Shown: positions 33,870 through 43,168, numbered from the stretch's first letter. The stretch is DNA of 64,000 nt from Nocardioides eburneiflavus (GCF_004785795.1 NZ_SRRO01000001.1:4030001-4094000); one strand, 5' to 3'. A program made the numbers and translations. Notes: generated by a model not told the origin, from the letters alone.

Positions 33870-35596
33870 GCGTAGGTCCTCTCGTCGGCCTCGGACGGCT
33901 GGGGGGTAAAGCTCCAGTCGTCGTCGGCGGTGCCGTCGACCAGGTCGGCCACCCGCGGAGCTCCCGAGAAGAGCGTCACCCGGAGCCAGTCGGTCGACTG
34001 GGGGTTGTAGTTGTCCATGCCGTAGACGGCGAGCTGGAGCCGCTGGACGTGGAGAGGCAGGAAATCCCCTGCCAGCAGGTTGGCGTGCAGCTCGGCGTAC
34101 TCGAGGTCGCGGACCGACTGCACCCGGGCCACCGCGCCGCGGTGCCAGGGGTGGCCGAGCAGGAACTCCCCGACGCTGGTCGCAGCCTCGGCGCCAGCGA
34201 GGTCCAGGCTCAGTGCGTGCACCGCACGTGCGACATCGACGGCGTGCTGCACGCGCTCGCCAGGGTCCACCCCTGCGTACGCGCGCCGGGGCTCCTCGTT
34301 GTTGGCCGAGGAGTACCAGAAGCGCTCGGTCTGCGTCGGGTCGGTGAAGTCAAACTCACGCAGCCAGTCGTAGTCCGCGTCGATCAGCCCGCGGAGCTCG
34401 CCGCACCGCATCTTGGGATCGATGTCCCGACGCTCCTGACACGTCAGGCTGGCCTCGACGACATCGTCCAGGTCGTCGGCGAGCTCGGTGAGCACGGACG
34501 CGACCACCCCGCGCACCTCGGATCCGGCCGCCGCAGCGGCCTCGTGGAGGTGTTGCCACGGCTGGGCCTCGATCGCACCACCCATGGTGCCGTATGTGGC
34601 GTACTCGGTGAGCAGGTCCTGGATCGGGCGGAGGCCGGCCGCCAACTTGGCACCCGAGGTGTACGGCGTGGGCTCGGTGTCGCCCTGCTCGGCCAGGTAG
34701 CGCGCGGCTCGCTCGAGGAGGGTGCGGACACGAGGGACGTCCGGGCCGGTGCGGTCCACCGTCCGGGCCACGACGTCAGCCAGCGGCAGCTCGCGCAGGC
34801 GGATCCAGGCGTCGAGGACTTCAGGGTGGTTCACGACGTACGGGACCATGCCGAGTCCGGTCGCGTTGCCCAGGCCGAAGTAGCGGCGCCAGTCGCCGTC
34901 CAGGCGGACGGCGGTCTCGCTGCGCGCCGCGGCGCACCGCTCTGCCAGCTCGTAGCCCAGCTCCCGCAGCAGCCAGGCGGACAACATGTGTGCGCGGTAG
35001 GGCACCGCAAACGGGTGGCCGTGCTCGAAGCGCTCGAAGTCGGCGAGCCCGAACTTCCCGTTGCTGTAGAACGCCGTGCTGCGCAGCAGGTATGGCGACA
35101 ACCCGAACACGCCCGGTTCCGGTTGCGCTCCGTCGGCGAGCCGGTCGACGACGTACTCGAAGAATCGTCCGCTGCGGTTGGCGCGGGTCCAGATCAACGT
35201 CCGCTCGTCGGCACGCCCCTGCTCCTGGCGGATGACCTCCGGCCGTAGCCGCGCGACGTCGTCGTCGTCGACGGCTCCGTCGACCAGTGCTGCGGTGACG
35301 TCCCAGGAGGAGGCGACGACCCGGTCCTCACGATCGGACTCGTCGATGGTCTGCGAGAAGGCCACGAAGCTCCACCGGTGACCCTCGGCGCTGACGTCGA
35401 AGACGACCACTCCGCAGCCGTGCTCGTCCAGGTCGGCGCGACCCAGCGTGATGTCCCAGCCGCCCGCAACGGCTCGGCGCACCAGTGAGCGCGAGAAGCT
35501 GTGGCGGGTGGCCCGGGCCCCACCGAGGTCGTCCGGCGAGAGGACGACGTCGGCCGGTCGCAGCGCGGCGTACGCCGACTGGACCTGCGCGGTCAT
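33866..35596 (-). CDS. Unknown 576-aa protein of the BCCT-ALDH operon
   Basis: A large soluble protein that I cannot assign. Visible features: LGRADLDEHGCGVVVFDVSA near residue 55, GRFFEYVVDRLADGAQPEPG, KFGLADFERFEHGHPFAVPY and a central block DWRRYFGLGNATGLGMVPYV. The C-terminal half is helical, and DNYNPQSTDWLRVTLF is near the end. No signal peptide, membrane helix or P-loop. It overlaps ALDH and the M19 gene by 4 bp each. Its size and conserved-looking polar motifs suggest an enzyme of the same pathway. Confidence 0.75.
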   Translation of the reverse strand: MTAQVQSAYAALRPADVVLSPDDLGGARATRHSFSRSLVRRAVAGGWDITLGRADLDEHGCGVVVFDVSAEGHRWSFVAFSQTIDESDREDRVVASSWDVTAALVDGAVDDDDVARLRPEVIRQEQGRADERTLIWTRANRSGRFFEYVVDRLADGAQPEPGVFGLSPYLLRSTAFYSNGKFGLADFERFEHGHPFAVPYRAHMLSAWLLRELGYELAERCAAARSETAVRLDGDWRRYFGLGNATGLGMVPYVVNHPEVLDAWIRLRELPLADVVARTVDRTGPDVPRVRTLLERAARYLAEQGDTEPTPYTSGAKLAAGLRPIQDLLTEYATYGTMGGAIEAQPWQHLHEAAAAAGSEVRGVVASVLTELADDLDDVVEASLTCQERRDIDPKMRCGELRGLIDADYDWLREFDFTDPTQTERFWYSSANNEEPRRAYAGVDPGERVQHAVDVARAVHALSLDLAGAEAATSVGEFLLGHPWHRGAVARVQSVRDLEYAELHANLLAGDFLPLHVQRLQLAVYGMDNYNPQSTDWLRVTLFSGAPRVADLVDGTADDDWSFTPQPSEADERTYA

Positions 35597-37059
35597 GAGT
35601 CGGCCTCGGGAGCCAGCCGCACGTAGGCGGTCTTGCTGATCGTGAAGAACTCCGCGGCGGCGTCGCTGGCCTGCTCACGCGGCGCCGGGAACGACGAGTC
35701 GCGCAGACCGCCGAACGGTGCGTGGAGCTCTGACCCGGTGGAGGGTGCGTTGACCTTGATCAGGCCAGCCACGAGCTCGTCCACGCAGCGTCGGGCCGAG
35801 CGCTCGTCTCGGGTGAAGACCGAGGCGGTCAGCCCGAAGTCCGTCGCGTTCGCGAGCGCGATCGCGGAGTCGAGGTCAGGGACGCGAAGGACGGTCGCGA
35901 CAGGCCCGAAAACCTCCTCCCGGCAGATCGTCAGCTCGGGAGGGCCGGCGAGCAGCGTGGGCTGGACCCAGTGGCCGGCCGCCTCGGGGACCGGCGCGGT
36001 CGCCAGCACCTGCGCGCCCTCGTCGACGGCCAGCTGCACAGCGCTGGAGATCTGGTCGCGGGCCTTGGCCGACACGACCGGCCCAAGTGCGATGCCGTCG
36101 TCGCTGCCGCGCCCGACGGTGAGCGCCTCGACGCGTTCGACCAGCAGGGCGACCAGCGCGTCGTAGCAATCGCCCACCGCGATCACGCGACGGGTCGCCG
36201 TGCACTTCTGCCCGGTGCTGCCCATCGCGGCGGCCACGATCGCGTCGGCCGCGGACGGAAGGTGCGCGTCGGGCAGCACGAGGGCGGCGTTGTGGCCACC
36301 GAGCTCCATCTGGAGCTTGGCGCCGCGCGGGATGACGACATCGCGGATCGTGTGGCCTACCGGGACTGATCCGGTGAAGGTCACCGCGGCGGTGTCGACG
36401 TGCTTCACCAGGCTGGCGCCCAGGTGGCCGGGGCCCAGCAGGAGGTTCAGGACGCCGTCGGGCAGTCCTGCCTCGACGAGGATCTCGGTGAGTGCCACCG
36501 CGAGGGCCGGGGTGAAGCTCGCCGGCTTCCAGACCACCGGATTGCCCCACAGGAGCGCGGGGGCGATCTTCCACACCGGGATCTGGAGCGGGAAGTTCCA
36601 GGGGGTGATGACGCCGACGACGCCGACAGGACGTCGGACGGTCCGGACGATCTCGTCTGGGTGCGCCGAGGGGTACGTCGCGCCGTCCGGCCGGCGCGCG
36701 GCGCCCGCGTGGTAGTACAGGGTCTCGATGGTCGCCCCCACCTCACCGCGGGAGTCGGTCAGGGACTTGCCCTGCTCGCGGGTCATCAGGGCGGCGAGCT
36801 CCTCGGCACGGTCCTCCATGATCTGCCCGGCGCGGCGAAGGACCTGACCTCGGCCCAGCAGGCCCCGTCGGTCCCAGCCGGGGGCAGCGGTGGTCGCGGC
36901 GCTCATCGCCTGCTCGAGCTGCTCCTCGGTGGCCGTGCGGTACTCCGCGACCGGCGCTCCGGTCGGCTCGGCGGGATTCTCACTGTGTTCCGGGACGCCG
37001 TCGCCGTCGATCCAGGCGCCGCCGATCAGGTTCTTGAGCTGCAGGGTGGGGGTGTTCAT
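35593..37059 (-). CDS. NAD(P)-dependent aldehyde dehydrogenase
   Basis: A 488-aa ALDH-superfamily enzyme. It shows the Rossmann/binding pattern PVGVVGVITPWNFPLQIPVW, KPASFTP, the general-base region LQMELGGHNAALV, the catalytic cysteine in GSTGQKCTATRRV and EEVFGPVATVLRV. The start ATG at 37059 (MNTPTLQLKNLIGGAW) gives the family's normal length; the open frame upstream of it is antisense noise. It overlaps the BCCT stop by 4 bp. It probably oxidises an aldehyde or semialdehyde formed from the imported compound. Confidence 0.93.
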   Translation of the reverse strand: MNTPTLQLKNLIGGAWIDGDGVPEHSENPAEPTGAPVAEYRTATEEQLEQAMSAATTAAPGWDRRGLLGRGQVLRRAGQIMEDRAEELAALMTREQGKSLTDSRGEVGATIETLYYHAGAARRPDGATYPSAHPDEIVRTVRRPVGVVGVITPWNFPLQIPVWKIAPALLWGNPVVWKPASFTPALAVALTEILVEAGLPDGVLNLLLGPGHLGASLVKHVDTAAVTFTGSVPVGHTIRDVVIPRGAKLQMELGGHNAALVLPDAHLPSAADAIVAAAMGSTGQKCTATRRVIAVGDCYDALVALLVERVEALTVGRGSDDGIALGPVVSAKARDQISSAVQLAVDEGAQVLATAPVPEAAGHWVQPTLLAGPPELTICREEVFGPVATVLRVPDLDSAIALANATDFGLTASVFTRDERSARRCVDELVAGLIKVNAPSTGSELHAPFGGLRDSSFPAPREQASDAAAEFFTISKTAYVRLAPEADS

Positions 37060-38678
37060 GCGTGGGCTTCTTCCTGGGCGTCGGTGAGGGGCTTCGTCGG
37101 TGATGCGGGGGTCGCCGACCGGGGCGGTGTGCGCCATGAGGAGAGTCCCTGCTGGACCGCCATCCGGTACACCATCACGGGCGCAGCGAAGACGGAGGGG
37201 AGCACGATCAGGCCGACCGGGACGGCCGTGACGACGATGAAGGACTGGAGGGCGGAGATCCCCCCGTCGCCGATGCTGATCAGCACCGCGGCCGCGGCGC
37301 CCATGAGCACGGCCCAGAGGGCGCGCATCCGGGAGCCGGCGTGGTCCTTGCTCGTGCAGGACTGGGCAACGGCGTAGGACATCGAGTCGGTGGTGGTGGC
37401 GACGAACATGATGGTGAGCAGCAGGAACCCGACGCTGACGAGCGTCGACAGTGGGAGGTCGCCGGCGATCGCCATCACCGCTGCGGGGAGTCCCGCCTCG
37501 TTGAGGGGGCCGGAGATCTCTCCGGGGTTGCGCTGCTCGAGCATGATCCCGGTGCCGCCGAGCACCGAGAACCACAGGCAGGTGGCCACGGGCGGTAGCA
37601 CGGCGGTGCTGACGATCAGGTCGCGGACAGTGCGACCGCGGGAGATGCGCGCGATGAAGATCGCCATCAGTGGCGCGTAGCCGAGGAACCAGCCGAAGAA
37701 GAACACGGTCCAGCCGGACACCCAGGTCGGGTCACCCCGATAGAGGCTCATCCCGACGAAGTCGGTGACGTAGACGCCGAAGCCGCCCACGAAGGCCTGG
37801 AGGACGTACCAGGCCGAACCCAGCACGAGGACCGCCGCCATCAGCGCCAGCGCCAGCCAGACGTTGACGCGCGAGAGCAGCTGGATGCCGCGGTTGACAC
37901 CGGAGACGACGGAGACGGCCGCGACCGCAGTCAGGACGGCGATCACCGCAAGCTGGACGCCGTACACGTCCGGGATGCCGAACAGCGATGACAGGCCGTA
38001 GGACACCTGGAGCCCCAGGAATCCGATCGGGCCAACCGTGCCGGCGACGACGGCGACGATGCACACGATGTCCGCGACCGTGCCGATCGGGCTCGTGACG
38101 ACACGGCTCCCGAGGACCGGGTAGAGCAAGGTGCGCGGCCGCAGGGGCATCCCGCGCTCCGCAGCGTACATCATCACGATCGCTGCGAGGGAGCCGAGGA
38201 TCGCCCACGCCAGGAAGCCCCAGTGGACGAAGCTCTGCGCGAGTGCCACATGAGCGGCGCTATCGCTGCCGGGGACGACATCGGTGAAGTACGGCGGCGC
38301 GTAAAGGAAGTGGTACATCGGCTCGGCCGCAGCCCAGAAGACGCCGCCCCCGGCGAGCAGCGTGCACATGATCATCGCGATCCACTTGAAACGGCCGAAC
38401 TCGGGGGTCGCGTCACCGAAGCGGGCACGCGCCCACGGCGTCGCCGCGAGGACCAGGGCCACGACGAAGGTCGCGAGCATGAGCAGCTGCCAGTAGAACC
38501 CGAACCACTCGGCACTCTTCGTGAAGCCAGTCGTCACCCAGCCGCCGACCGTGTCCGGAACTGCGATGGCGCCGACGACGAAGACCAGGAGCATGCCGGC
38601 GCTCACTCCCGTCACGACCCAGTCCGCACCGCCGCTGCGAACCTCGGGGCCCTCGACCCTTCGGATGTCTGTACTCAT
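37056..38678 (-). CDS. BCCT-family betaine/carnitine/choline transporter
   Basis: A 540-aa membrane protein with about 12 helices and BCCT signatures: WAAAEPMYHFLYAPP, VHWGFLAWAI, RVNVWLALALM and WTVFFFGWFLGYAPLMAIFI, followed by FSVLGGTGIMLEQ. The Trp-rich helices form the aromatic box that binds quaternary ammonium groups. No long C-terminal osmosensing tail is present, which fits a nutrient importer rather than an osmoregulator. It is the first gene of the operon, divergent from the LysR gene. Confidence 0.92.
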   Translation of the reverse strand: MSTDIRRVEGPEVRSGGADWVVTGVSAGMLLVFVVGAIAVPDTVGGWVTTGFTKSAEWFGFYWQLLMLATFVVALVLAATPWARARFGDATPEFGRFKWIAMIMCTLLAGGGVFWAAAEPMYHFLYAPPYFTDVVPGSDSAAHVALAQSFVHWGFLAWAILGSLAAIVMMYAAERGMPLRPRTLLYPVLGSRVVTSPIGTVADIVCIVAVVAGTVGPIGFLGLQVSYGLSSLFGIPDVYGVQLAVIAVLTAVAAVSVVSGVNRGIQLLSRVNVWLALALMAAVLVLGSAWYVLQAFVGGFGVYVTDFVGMSLYRGDPTWVSGWTVFFFGWFLGYAPLMAIFIARISRGRTVRDLIVSTAVLPPVATCLWFSVLGGTGIMLEQRNPGEISGPLNEAGLPAAVMAIAGDLPLSTLVSVGFLLLTIMFVATTTDSMSYAVAQSCTSKDHAGSRMRALWAVLMGAAAAVLISIGDGGISALQSFIVVTAVPVGLIVLPSVFAAPVMVYRMAVQQGLSSWRTPPRSATPASPTKPLTDAQEEAHA

Positions 38679-38827
38679 TGCGCCTCATCTCCAATGACAG
38701 TGTCTCCGAGACGGCCGGGACTGTGACGGCCGTTACAGAGATGACGGTAAGTAGCCGTTACTCATTCAGTCCAAGACCTGTTCGACACTGATTGATTCAC
38801 ATTGGTCATTGGTGATAGAGCTGGCCC
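38679..38827. promoter_or_regulatory. Divergent promoter region with repeated GCCGTTAC boxes
   Basis: The 149 bp between the BCCT operon (-) and the LysR gene (+) must contain both promoters. GCCGTTAC occurs as a direct repeat at 38729-38736 and 38754-38761 with 25 bp between starts, and a related GACGGTAA lies between them. LysR regulators bind sites in such shared regions, so these boxes are candidate operator parts. This is suggestive only. Confidence 0.35.
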
Positions 38828-39718
38828 ATGGAGCTTCGTCAGATGCGTTACGCCGTCGCAGTGGCCGATGAGCTGCACTTCGGCAGGGCGGCCGAGAGGC
38901 TGCTCGTCGCCCAGCCTTCGCTCTCTCGCCAGGTGCGAGACCTCGAGCGCGACCTCGGCGTCGAGCTGTTCGAGCGCACCAGCCGCAGCGTCAAGCTCAC
39001 TCCAGCGGGCGTCGCGTTCGTCAACACTGCGCGGCGAGCGCTCTCCGCGGCGGAATCGAGCCGTGAGGCGGCCGTCGCTGCGGCCGCCGGGGTGCGCGGC
39101 ACCGTGACCCTGGGCTTCGTGGCCTCCGCCGCGATCCACATCCTTCCCGATCTCGTACGACGGCACAGCAGCGCGCGGCCTGAGGTCCAGCTCGCCCTGC
39201 GCGAGATGACCACAGAGGAGCAGATCACCGCGCTCCGTGAGGAGGTCATCGACGTCGGGCTCAGCCGTGACCTGGAGGCTCAGGACGACCTGGACGTCCG
39301 CACTCTCCTGCGCGAGCCGCTGCTCGCCGTCGTACCGACGTCTCATCCCCTGCAGCACCGCCGCACCATCGGGATCGCCGACCTCGTGGGATCAGCGTTC
39401 GTCACCCTTCCGCGGGACCGGGTGCCGCGCGCCTGGGACCGGCTCGTTGTCCTGGCCCACGCCGGCGGCGTACGCCTTCAATTCGCCCAGGAGGCCAATC
39501 AGTTCGCCACCCTCCTGGCGTTGGTAGCGGCTGAGGTCGGGGTGGCGGTGGTACCAGCCTCCGTACGTGCCCTACGGCAAGAAGGCGTCCACTATCTCCG
39601 CCTGCGCGATGAGGGCGCATGGACGGACGTCTGCGCCACCGTGCGAAAAGGTGACACGAACCCGACAGCCCGAGAACTACAGGCAGTGCTCAAGGATCGA
39701 TTCGACTCCACGCAGTAG
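38828..39718 (+). CDS. LysR-family transcriptional regulator
   Basis: A 296-aa LysR protein. The N-terminal winged HTH reads ELRQMRYAVAVADELHFGRA, then LLVAQPSLSRQVRDLERDLG and FERTSRSVKLTPAG. From about residue 90 it has the periplasmic-binding-like effector domain (VTLGFVASAAIHILPDLVRR). It is divergent from the BCCT-ALDH operon, and LysR proteins usually control the divergent neighbour, here probably in response to the imported substrate. Confidence 0.93.
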   Translation: MELRQMRYAVAVADELHFGRAAERLLVAQPSLSRQVRDLERDLGVELFERTSRSVKLTPAGVAFVNTARRALSAAESSREAAVAAAAGVRGTVTLGFVASAAIHILPDLVRRHSSARPEVQLALREMTTEEQITALREEVIDVGLSRDLEAQDDLDVRTLLREPLLAVVPTSHPLQHRRTIGIADLVGSAFVTLPRDRVPRAWDRLVVLAHAGGVRLQFAQEANQFATLLALVAAEVGVAVVPASVRALRQEGVHYLRLRDEGAWTDVCATVRKGDTNPTARELQAVLKDRFDSTQ

Positions 39719-39813
39719 CCGCGGAGCGCCCCCACTGGCGACGACATCGGATCGTCCGCGCCCTGCTTAACATCGCCGCGATTCGGCGCGGTGGCAAGAC
39801 TGCGGGCGTGGGG

Positions 39814-41010
39814 CTATCGCTCGTCGTCTGCCCTGTGTGGGGCGAGTGCCTCGAGGATGTCGGCCGTCACCGGGTTCACCGCCTCGTCCGGCTCGATGTA
39901 GTGCTGCTTGGTGATCTTGGAGGAGGTATGGCCCAGCATCTCGGCCGCTAGCTCCGCTCCCCCGGCCCGGTCGAGGACGGTCGCGACGGTTCGTCGGAAC
40001 GAGTGGGGCGTCACACCGTCGATGCCTGCATCCTCCAGCACCGCGCGGAGCCGTCGGCGGATGTTGTTCGTCGTGAGCGGCGTGCCGTTGCGGCTGAAGA
40101 AGATCAACTGGTCTGGTGCCTCTGACGCGATGCTTACCAGCCGTGCGCGCAGGACCTCGGCGGTGAAGGACGGCACGGAGACGGTCCTGGTCGACGTCAT
40201 CGTCTTCGGGTGGGGCTGTCGATGCGTGGGCTTCCCCGCGGGCGACACGATCGTCCCGCACAGGCGAACGGTGGCAGGCGACCTCGTCACGTCCACGTCG
40301 CACTTGCGGATGGCGAGCACCTCGCCGATGCGGGCCGAGGTGCCCAGCATGACCTCGATGATCTGCTCCAGCTGCCCGTCCGGCGGCGGGCCGGGCACGC
40401 CGGCGCCGCGGCGCCACCCGCGGACGGCCCGACGGATCTCGTCGACCTGCTCGCTGGAGAGCGACATCGCCTGGGTGGGCGGCCTGCGGAGGCGAGCGGT
40501 GTCACGGACCGGGTTCTCGCGCATCGCGTCGTAGCGCACGGCAAGCCCGAAGGCGAGGCTCATCACGGTACGGGCCTGCTTGGCCATGCTGTAGCTCCTG
40601 GTCTTGGCGAGCGTCTTGATGAACTGGTCGACCTTGCGCACGCTGATCTCACGCAGCGCGTAGTGTTCGAACGCCGGCATGACGAGCTGACGCATGTTGC
40701 GCTCGTAGAGTGCCCGCGTGCTGGGGGCGAGCGCGTCCTCGAGGTCCAGGTCGGCGAGCCACACGTCGACGAGGTGTCGGAACGAGCTGGCAGGGGTGAG
40801 CTCGCCCTGCCGGACGGTCTGCTCGGTTCGCTCGGCCAGTAGCTCCTTGAGCTTGCGTTCGGCGGCCTTCGGGGTGGCGGCCGTCGCCTGGACGCGGCGC
40901 AGCTGCCCGTCGTAGTCCCGGAACCGGGTCAGCGCACGAGCCCGCCCGTCACTTGTCCTGTCGAGGTGGATCTCACCGAAAGTGCCGATCGGAGTGCGCG
41001 GTCTAACCAC
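39814..41010 (-). CDS. int: Tyrosine recombinase/integrase (module A)
   Basis: A 398-aa phage-type integrase starting with GTG. The AP2-like arm-binding N-terminus is GTFGEIHLDRTSDGRARALT, followed by a SAM-like core-binding domain (about 75-180). The catalytic domain has the first Arg in TSARIGEVLAIR, HSFRRT for H-x-x-R, LGHTSSK and the nucleophile Tyr in KQHYIEPDEA. All catalytic residues are present. It starts 6 bp after the excisionase-like gene. It faces away from the tRNA fragment at 41431. Confidence 0.92.
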   Translation of the reverse strand: MVRPRTPIGTFGEIHLDRTSDGRARALTRFRDYDGQLRRVQATAATPKAAERKLKELLAERTEQTVRQGELTPASSFRHLVDVWLADLDLEDALAPSTRALYERNMRQLVMPAFEHYALREISVRKVDQFIKTLAKTRSYSMAKQARTVMSLAFGLAVRYDAMRENPVRDTARLRRPPTQAMSLSSEQVDEIRRAVRGWRRGAGVPGPPPDGQLEQIIEVMLGTSARIGEVLAIRKCDVDVTRSPATVRLCGTIVSPAGKPTHRQPHPKTMTSTRTVSVPSFTAEVLRARLVSIASEAPDQLIFFSRNGTPLTTNNIRRRLRAVLEDAGIDGVTPHSFRRTVATVLDRAGGAELAAEMLGHTSSKITKQHYIEPDEAVNPVTADILEALAPHRADDER

Positions 41011-41016
41011 GATCGT

Positions 41017-41247
41017 TCACCCGCCGCTGGGCCCGTGCCCCGGCTCGGCCTCGCGCTGTTGATGCAGCCAGGCCAGGACGTCGGAGGTGGCGAAGCGGAC
41101 GCGGCCACCGACCTTGATCGCGCACGGCCCCTTGCCGTCGGTGCGCCAGTCGCGGATCGTCGTGACGGGCACGTGGAGGTACTCGGCGAGCTCTTCGATG
41201 CTCAGCAGCGGCTCCAGGCCGCTCAATGGGCTGGTGGTGGTCTCCAT
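41017..41247 (-). CDS. xis: Excisionase-like HTH protein (module A)
   Basis: A 76-aa MerR/Xis-type winged HTH: LLSIEELAEYLHVPVTTIRD, WRTDGKGPCAIKVGGRVRFA, SDVLAWLHQQRE. The ATG at 41247 is preferred to the upstream in-frame ATG at 41304. It sits 6 bp upstream of integrase A, the standard place for the directionality factor of an integrated actinobacterial element. Confidence 0.85.
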   Translation of the reverse strand: METTTSPLSGLEPLLSIEELAEYLHVPVTTIRDWRTDGKGPCAIKVGGRVRFATSDVLAWLHQQREAEPGHGPSGG

Positions 41248-41388
41248 GACCGTGAGGTGCACGCGGCACCCCGAGTGCTCCCGTGGGGATCCGTGAAGCC
41301 CCATGGCGATGCCCGCGGATCCTGCCGATGGCGGTGCAGCGACGGGGTTTCTGGCAGGTTTGTGGCAGTCGGATCAAATCTCAAATGC

Positions 41389-41425
41389 TTTCAGGCTCGG
41401 AGATCAACGATCTCCGAGCCTGAAA
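41389..41425. terminator. Perfect 17-bp hairpin beside the tRNA fragment
   Basis: TTTCAGGCTCGGAGATC (41389-41405) and GATCTCCGAGCCTGAAA (41409-41425) are exact complements around a 3-nt loop. Read on the minus strand it follows the tRNA-like 3' end at 41431 by 5 bp, the normal place for a tRNA terminator. It was probably carried along with that tRNA end. Confidence 0.75.
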
Positions 41426-41430
41426 CTTTG

Positions 41431-41464
41431 TAGCGGGGGCAGGATTTGAACCTGCGACCTCTGG
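41431..41464 (-). other. tRNA 3'-end fragment (attachment-site-like), best match initiator tRNA
   Basis: On the minus strand this reads CCAG, variable loop AGGTC, T-stem/loop GCAGGTTCAAATCCTGC and acceptor 3' strand CCCCGCTA. This matches the 3' half of an actinobacterial tRNA-fMet; weak similarity extends a few bases into the anticodon loop. The 5' half (D-arm and acceptor 5' strand) is missing, so it is not a functional gene. Such fragments mark the distal end of elements inserted at tRNA 3' ends. It lies between the two int-xis modules. Confidence 0.65.
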
Positions 41465-41701
41465 CTAAGAGCGCAAAACACAGCAAGCGCGATCGCAACC
41501 CGACAACCGGCGTCACGGAGCAGCAGATGCTCCCCGCGAGGTCTTGCAGGTCGGGCTCAAGGACACCGTTCGCCCGGCGATGCACCTGCGTTCGGTCCAG
41601 AAGCTCGATTAAGGGTCAGTTCTCCACAGTCTCCGCGGTGAACCCTGCACACCTTCAGTTACGAGGGCAAACCTGTCCTCGTGATCACGAAGGAGCACAC
41701 G

Positions 41702-41920
41702 ATGAGTACCACCGTCGACACCAGCCACGAGAGCATGATCCTCACCATCGACGAGGCTGCGGCCTACCTCGCGATCCCGAAGGCGACGTTGTACACCTGG
41801 CGGACCCGCCGGGTCGGGTTCGGACCACGCGCCGTGAAAGTGGGCGGTTGCCTGCGCTACCGCCGCGCGGACCTCGACGCATGGATCGTCGAGCATCTCG
41901 AGCCCGCAGCAGGCGAGTAG
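41702..41920 (+). CDS. xis: Excisionase-like HTH protein (module B)
   Basis: A 72-aa Xis/MerR-type protein: ILTIDEAAAYLAIPKATLYT, WRTRRVGFGPRAVKVGGCLR, YRRADLDAWIVEHLE. AAGGAG precedes the ATG at 41702 with good spacing, favouring it over the GTG at 41681. It ends 5 bp before integrase B and resembles the module A excisionase. Confidence 0.87.
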   Translation: MSTTVDTSHESMILTIDEAAAYLAIPKATLYTWRTRRVGFGPRAVKVGGCLRYRRADLDAWIVEHLEPAAGE

Positions 41921-41925
41921 GGGCC

Positions 41926-43107
41926 ATGGCCAGGCCACCACTCCCCCTCGGCACGTGGGGGACCATCACTACCGAGAAGATCCGCGACGGCAGCTACCGC
42001 GCCCTGACGCGGTTCCGCGACCACGACGGCAACACCCGTCGCGTCACTGCGACTGGTCCGAGCAAGGCGGCCGCGGAGCGAGCGCTTCGAGACAAGCTGG
42101 GCACGCGCACCGCGCCAGCGGGCGAGCTCATCACCGCGGAGATCCGGCTGATCGATCTCGCCAACCTGTGGATCACTGGTCTCGAGGCTGAGGGTCGGAT
42201 CGAGCAGACCACCATCAACGAGTACCGCCGGGTGCTGGACAACCTGGTGCTACCGAGTGTTGGCGGTCTAAAACTCCGCGAGGCCACCACGGGCCGGCTA
42301 GACCGGCTCCTGCTGAGGTTGCGTGATCAGAGCGTGAACCGGCAACGCAAGGCCAAGGTCGTCCTAGGGGCCATGCTCGACCTCGCGGTCCGACACGATG
42401 CAATCCCGACCAATCCGGCCCGTGGGACGAGTCGGGTACACCGACCCAAGCAGGAGACCAAGGCTCTGCGGGTCGAGGACTTGATCGAGATCCGCGCTGC
42501 CGTACGCCGGTGGGTCAACGCGGACCGCCCCGGACCCAAGGCCACCGGTGACATGGCCGACATCATCGACCTGATGCTCGCCACTGGTTGCCGCATCGGC
42601 GAGATCCTCGCCTTGCGCTGGAGCGACCTGGACCTCGATGGCGATCTACCCATCCTCACGGTGTCGGGCACGATCAAGACCGAGACCGGAAAGGGGACGT
42701 ATCGGAAGCCCACTCCGAAGTCGGACGCCAGCCGACGAGCCGTGGTGCTCCCCCGGTTCGCGGCCGAGCTGCTCCGCGTGCGCCGGGAGTTCGCGACACC
42801 CAACGAGAACGACGCCGTCTTCGCCACCCGCAACGGCACCTGGCACCAGGTCGTCAACATCGAGCGTCGGTGGCGGCAGATCCGCAAGGACACCGGCTAT
42901 GAGTGGGTGACCCCACACACGTTCCGCAAGACCGTGGCGACCGTGATCTCTGAGGCGACGACGTCCGAGCTCGCCTCGCGCCAGCTCGGACACTCCTCGA
43001 GCCAGGTCACCCGCGATCACTACATCGCAAAGCCTCCGGTTTCAGCCGACCTCTCCGAGCTCCTCGAGCGCCTCGCTGAGAGCGACGATACGAGCGCGGA
43101 TTCATAG
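41926..43107 (+). CDS. int: Tyrosine recombinase/integrase (module B)
   Basis: A 393-aa integrase homologous in layout to integrase A. Its arm-binding domain is GTWGTITTEKIRDGSYRALT. The catalytic residues are Arg in TGCRIGEILALR, TPHTFRKTVAT, LGHSSSQVT and Tyr in RDHYIAKPP. The start ATG at 41926 follows the Xis gene by 5 bp; the long open frame upstream is not coding. It reads toward the tRNA-Pro gene 105 bp away, suggesting that tRNA as its attachment site. Confidence 0.92.
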   Translation: MARPPLPLGTWGTITTEKIRDGSYRALTRFRDHDGNTRRVTATGPSKAAAERALRDKLGTRTAPAGELITAEIRLIDLANLWITGLEAEGRIEQTTINEYRRVLDNLVLPSVGGLKLREATTGRLDRLLLRLRDQSVNRQRKAKVVLGAMLDLAVRHDAIPTNPARGTSRVHRPKQETKALRVEDLIEIRAAVRRWVNADRPGPKATGDMADIIDLMLATGCRIGEILALRWSDLDLDGDLPILTVSGTIKTETGKGTYRKPTPKSDASRRAVVLPRFAAELLRVRREFATPNENDAVFATRNGTWHQVVNIERRWRQIRKDTGYEWVTPHTFRKTVATVISEATTSELASRQLGHSSSQVTRDHYIAKPPVSADLSELLERLAESDDTSADS

Positions 43108-43168
43108 GCTGCGAAATCGTTTACGACTAGTAAACGACCATTCCGCGGTTCCACGTCAAAACGAGAAC

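Noticed and set aside
37060..37575. Extension of the aldehyde dehydrogenase frame into the BCCT gene
   Set aside because: Arg/His-rich translation typical of an alternative frame of the BCCT coding sequence; ALDH similarity starts at the ATG at 37059.
41446..41925. Upstream extension of integrase B covering the tRNA fragment
   Set aside because: The region contains the Xis B gene in another frame with its own SD; integrase similarity starts at 41926.
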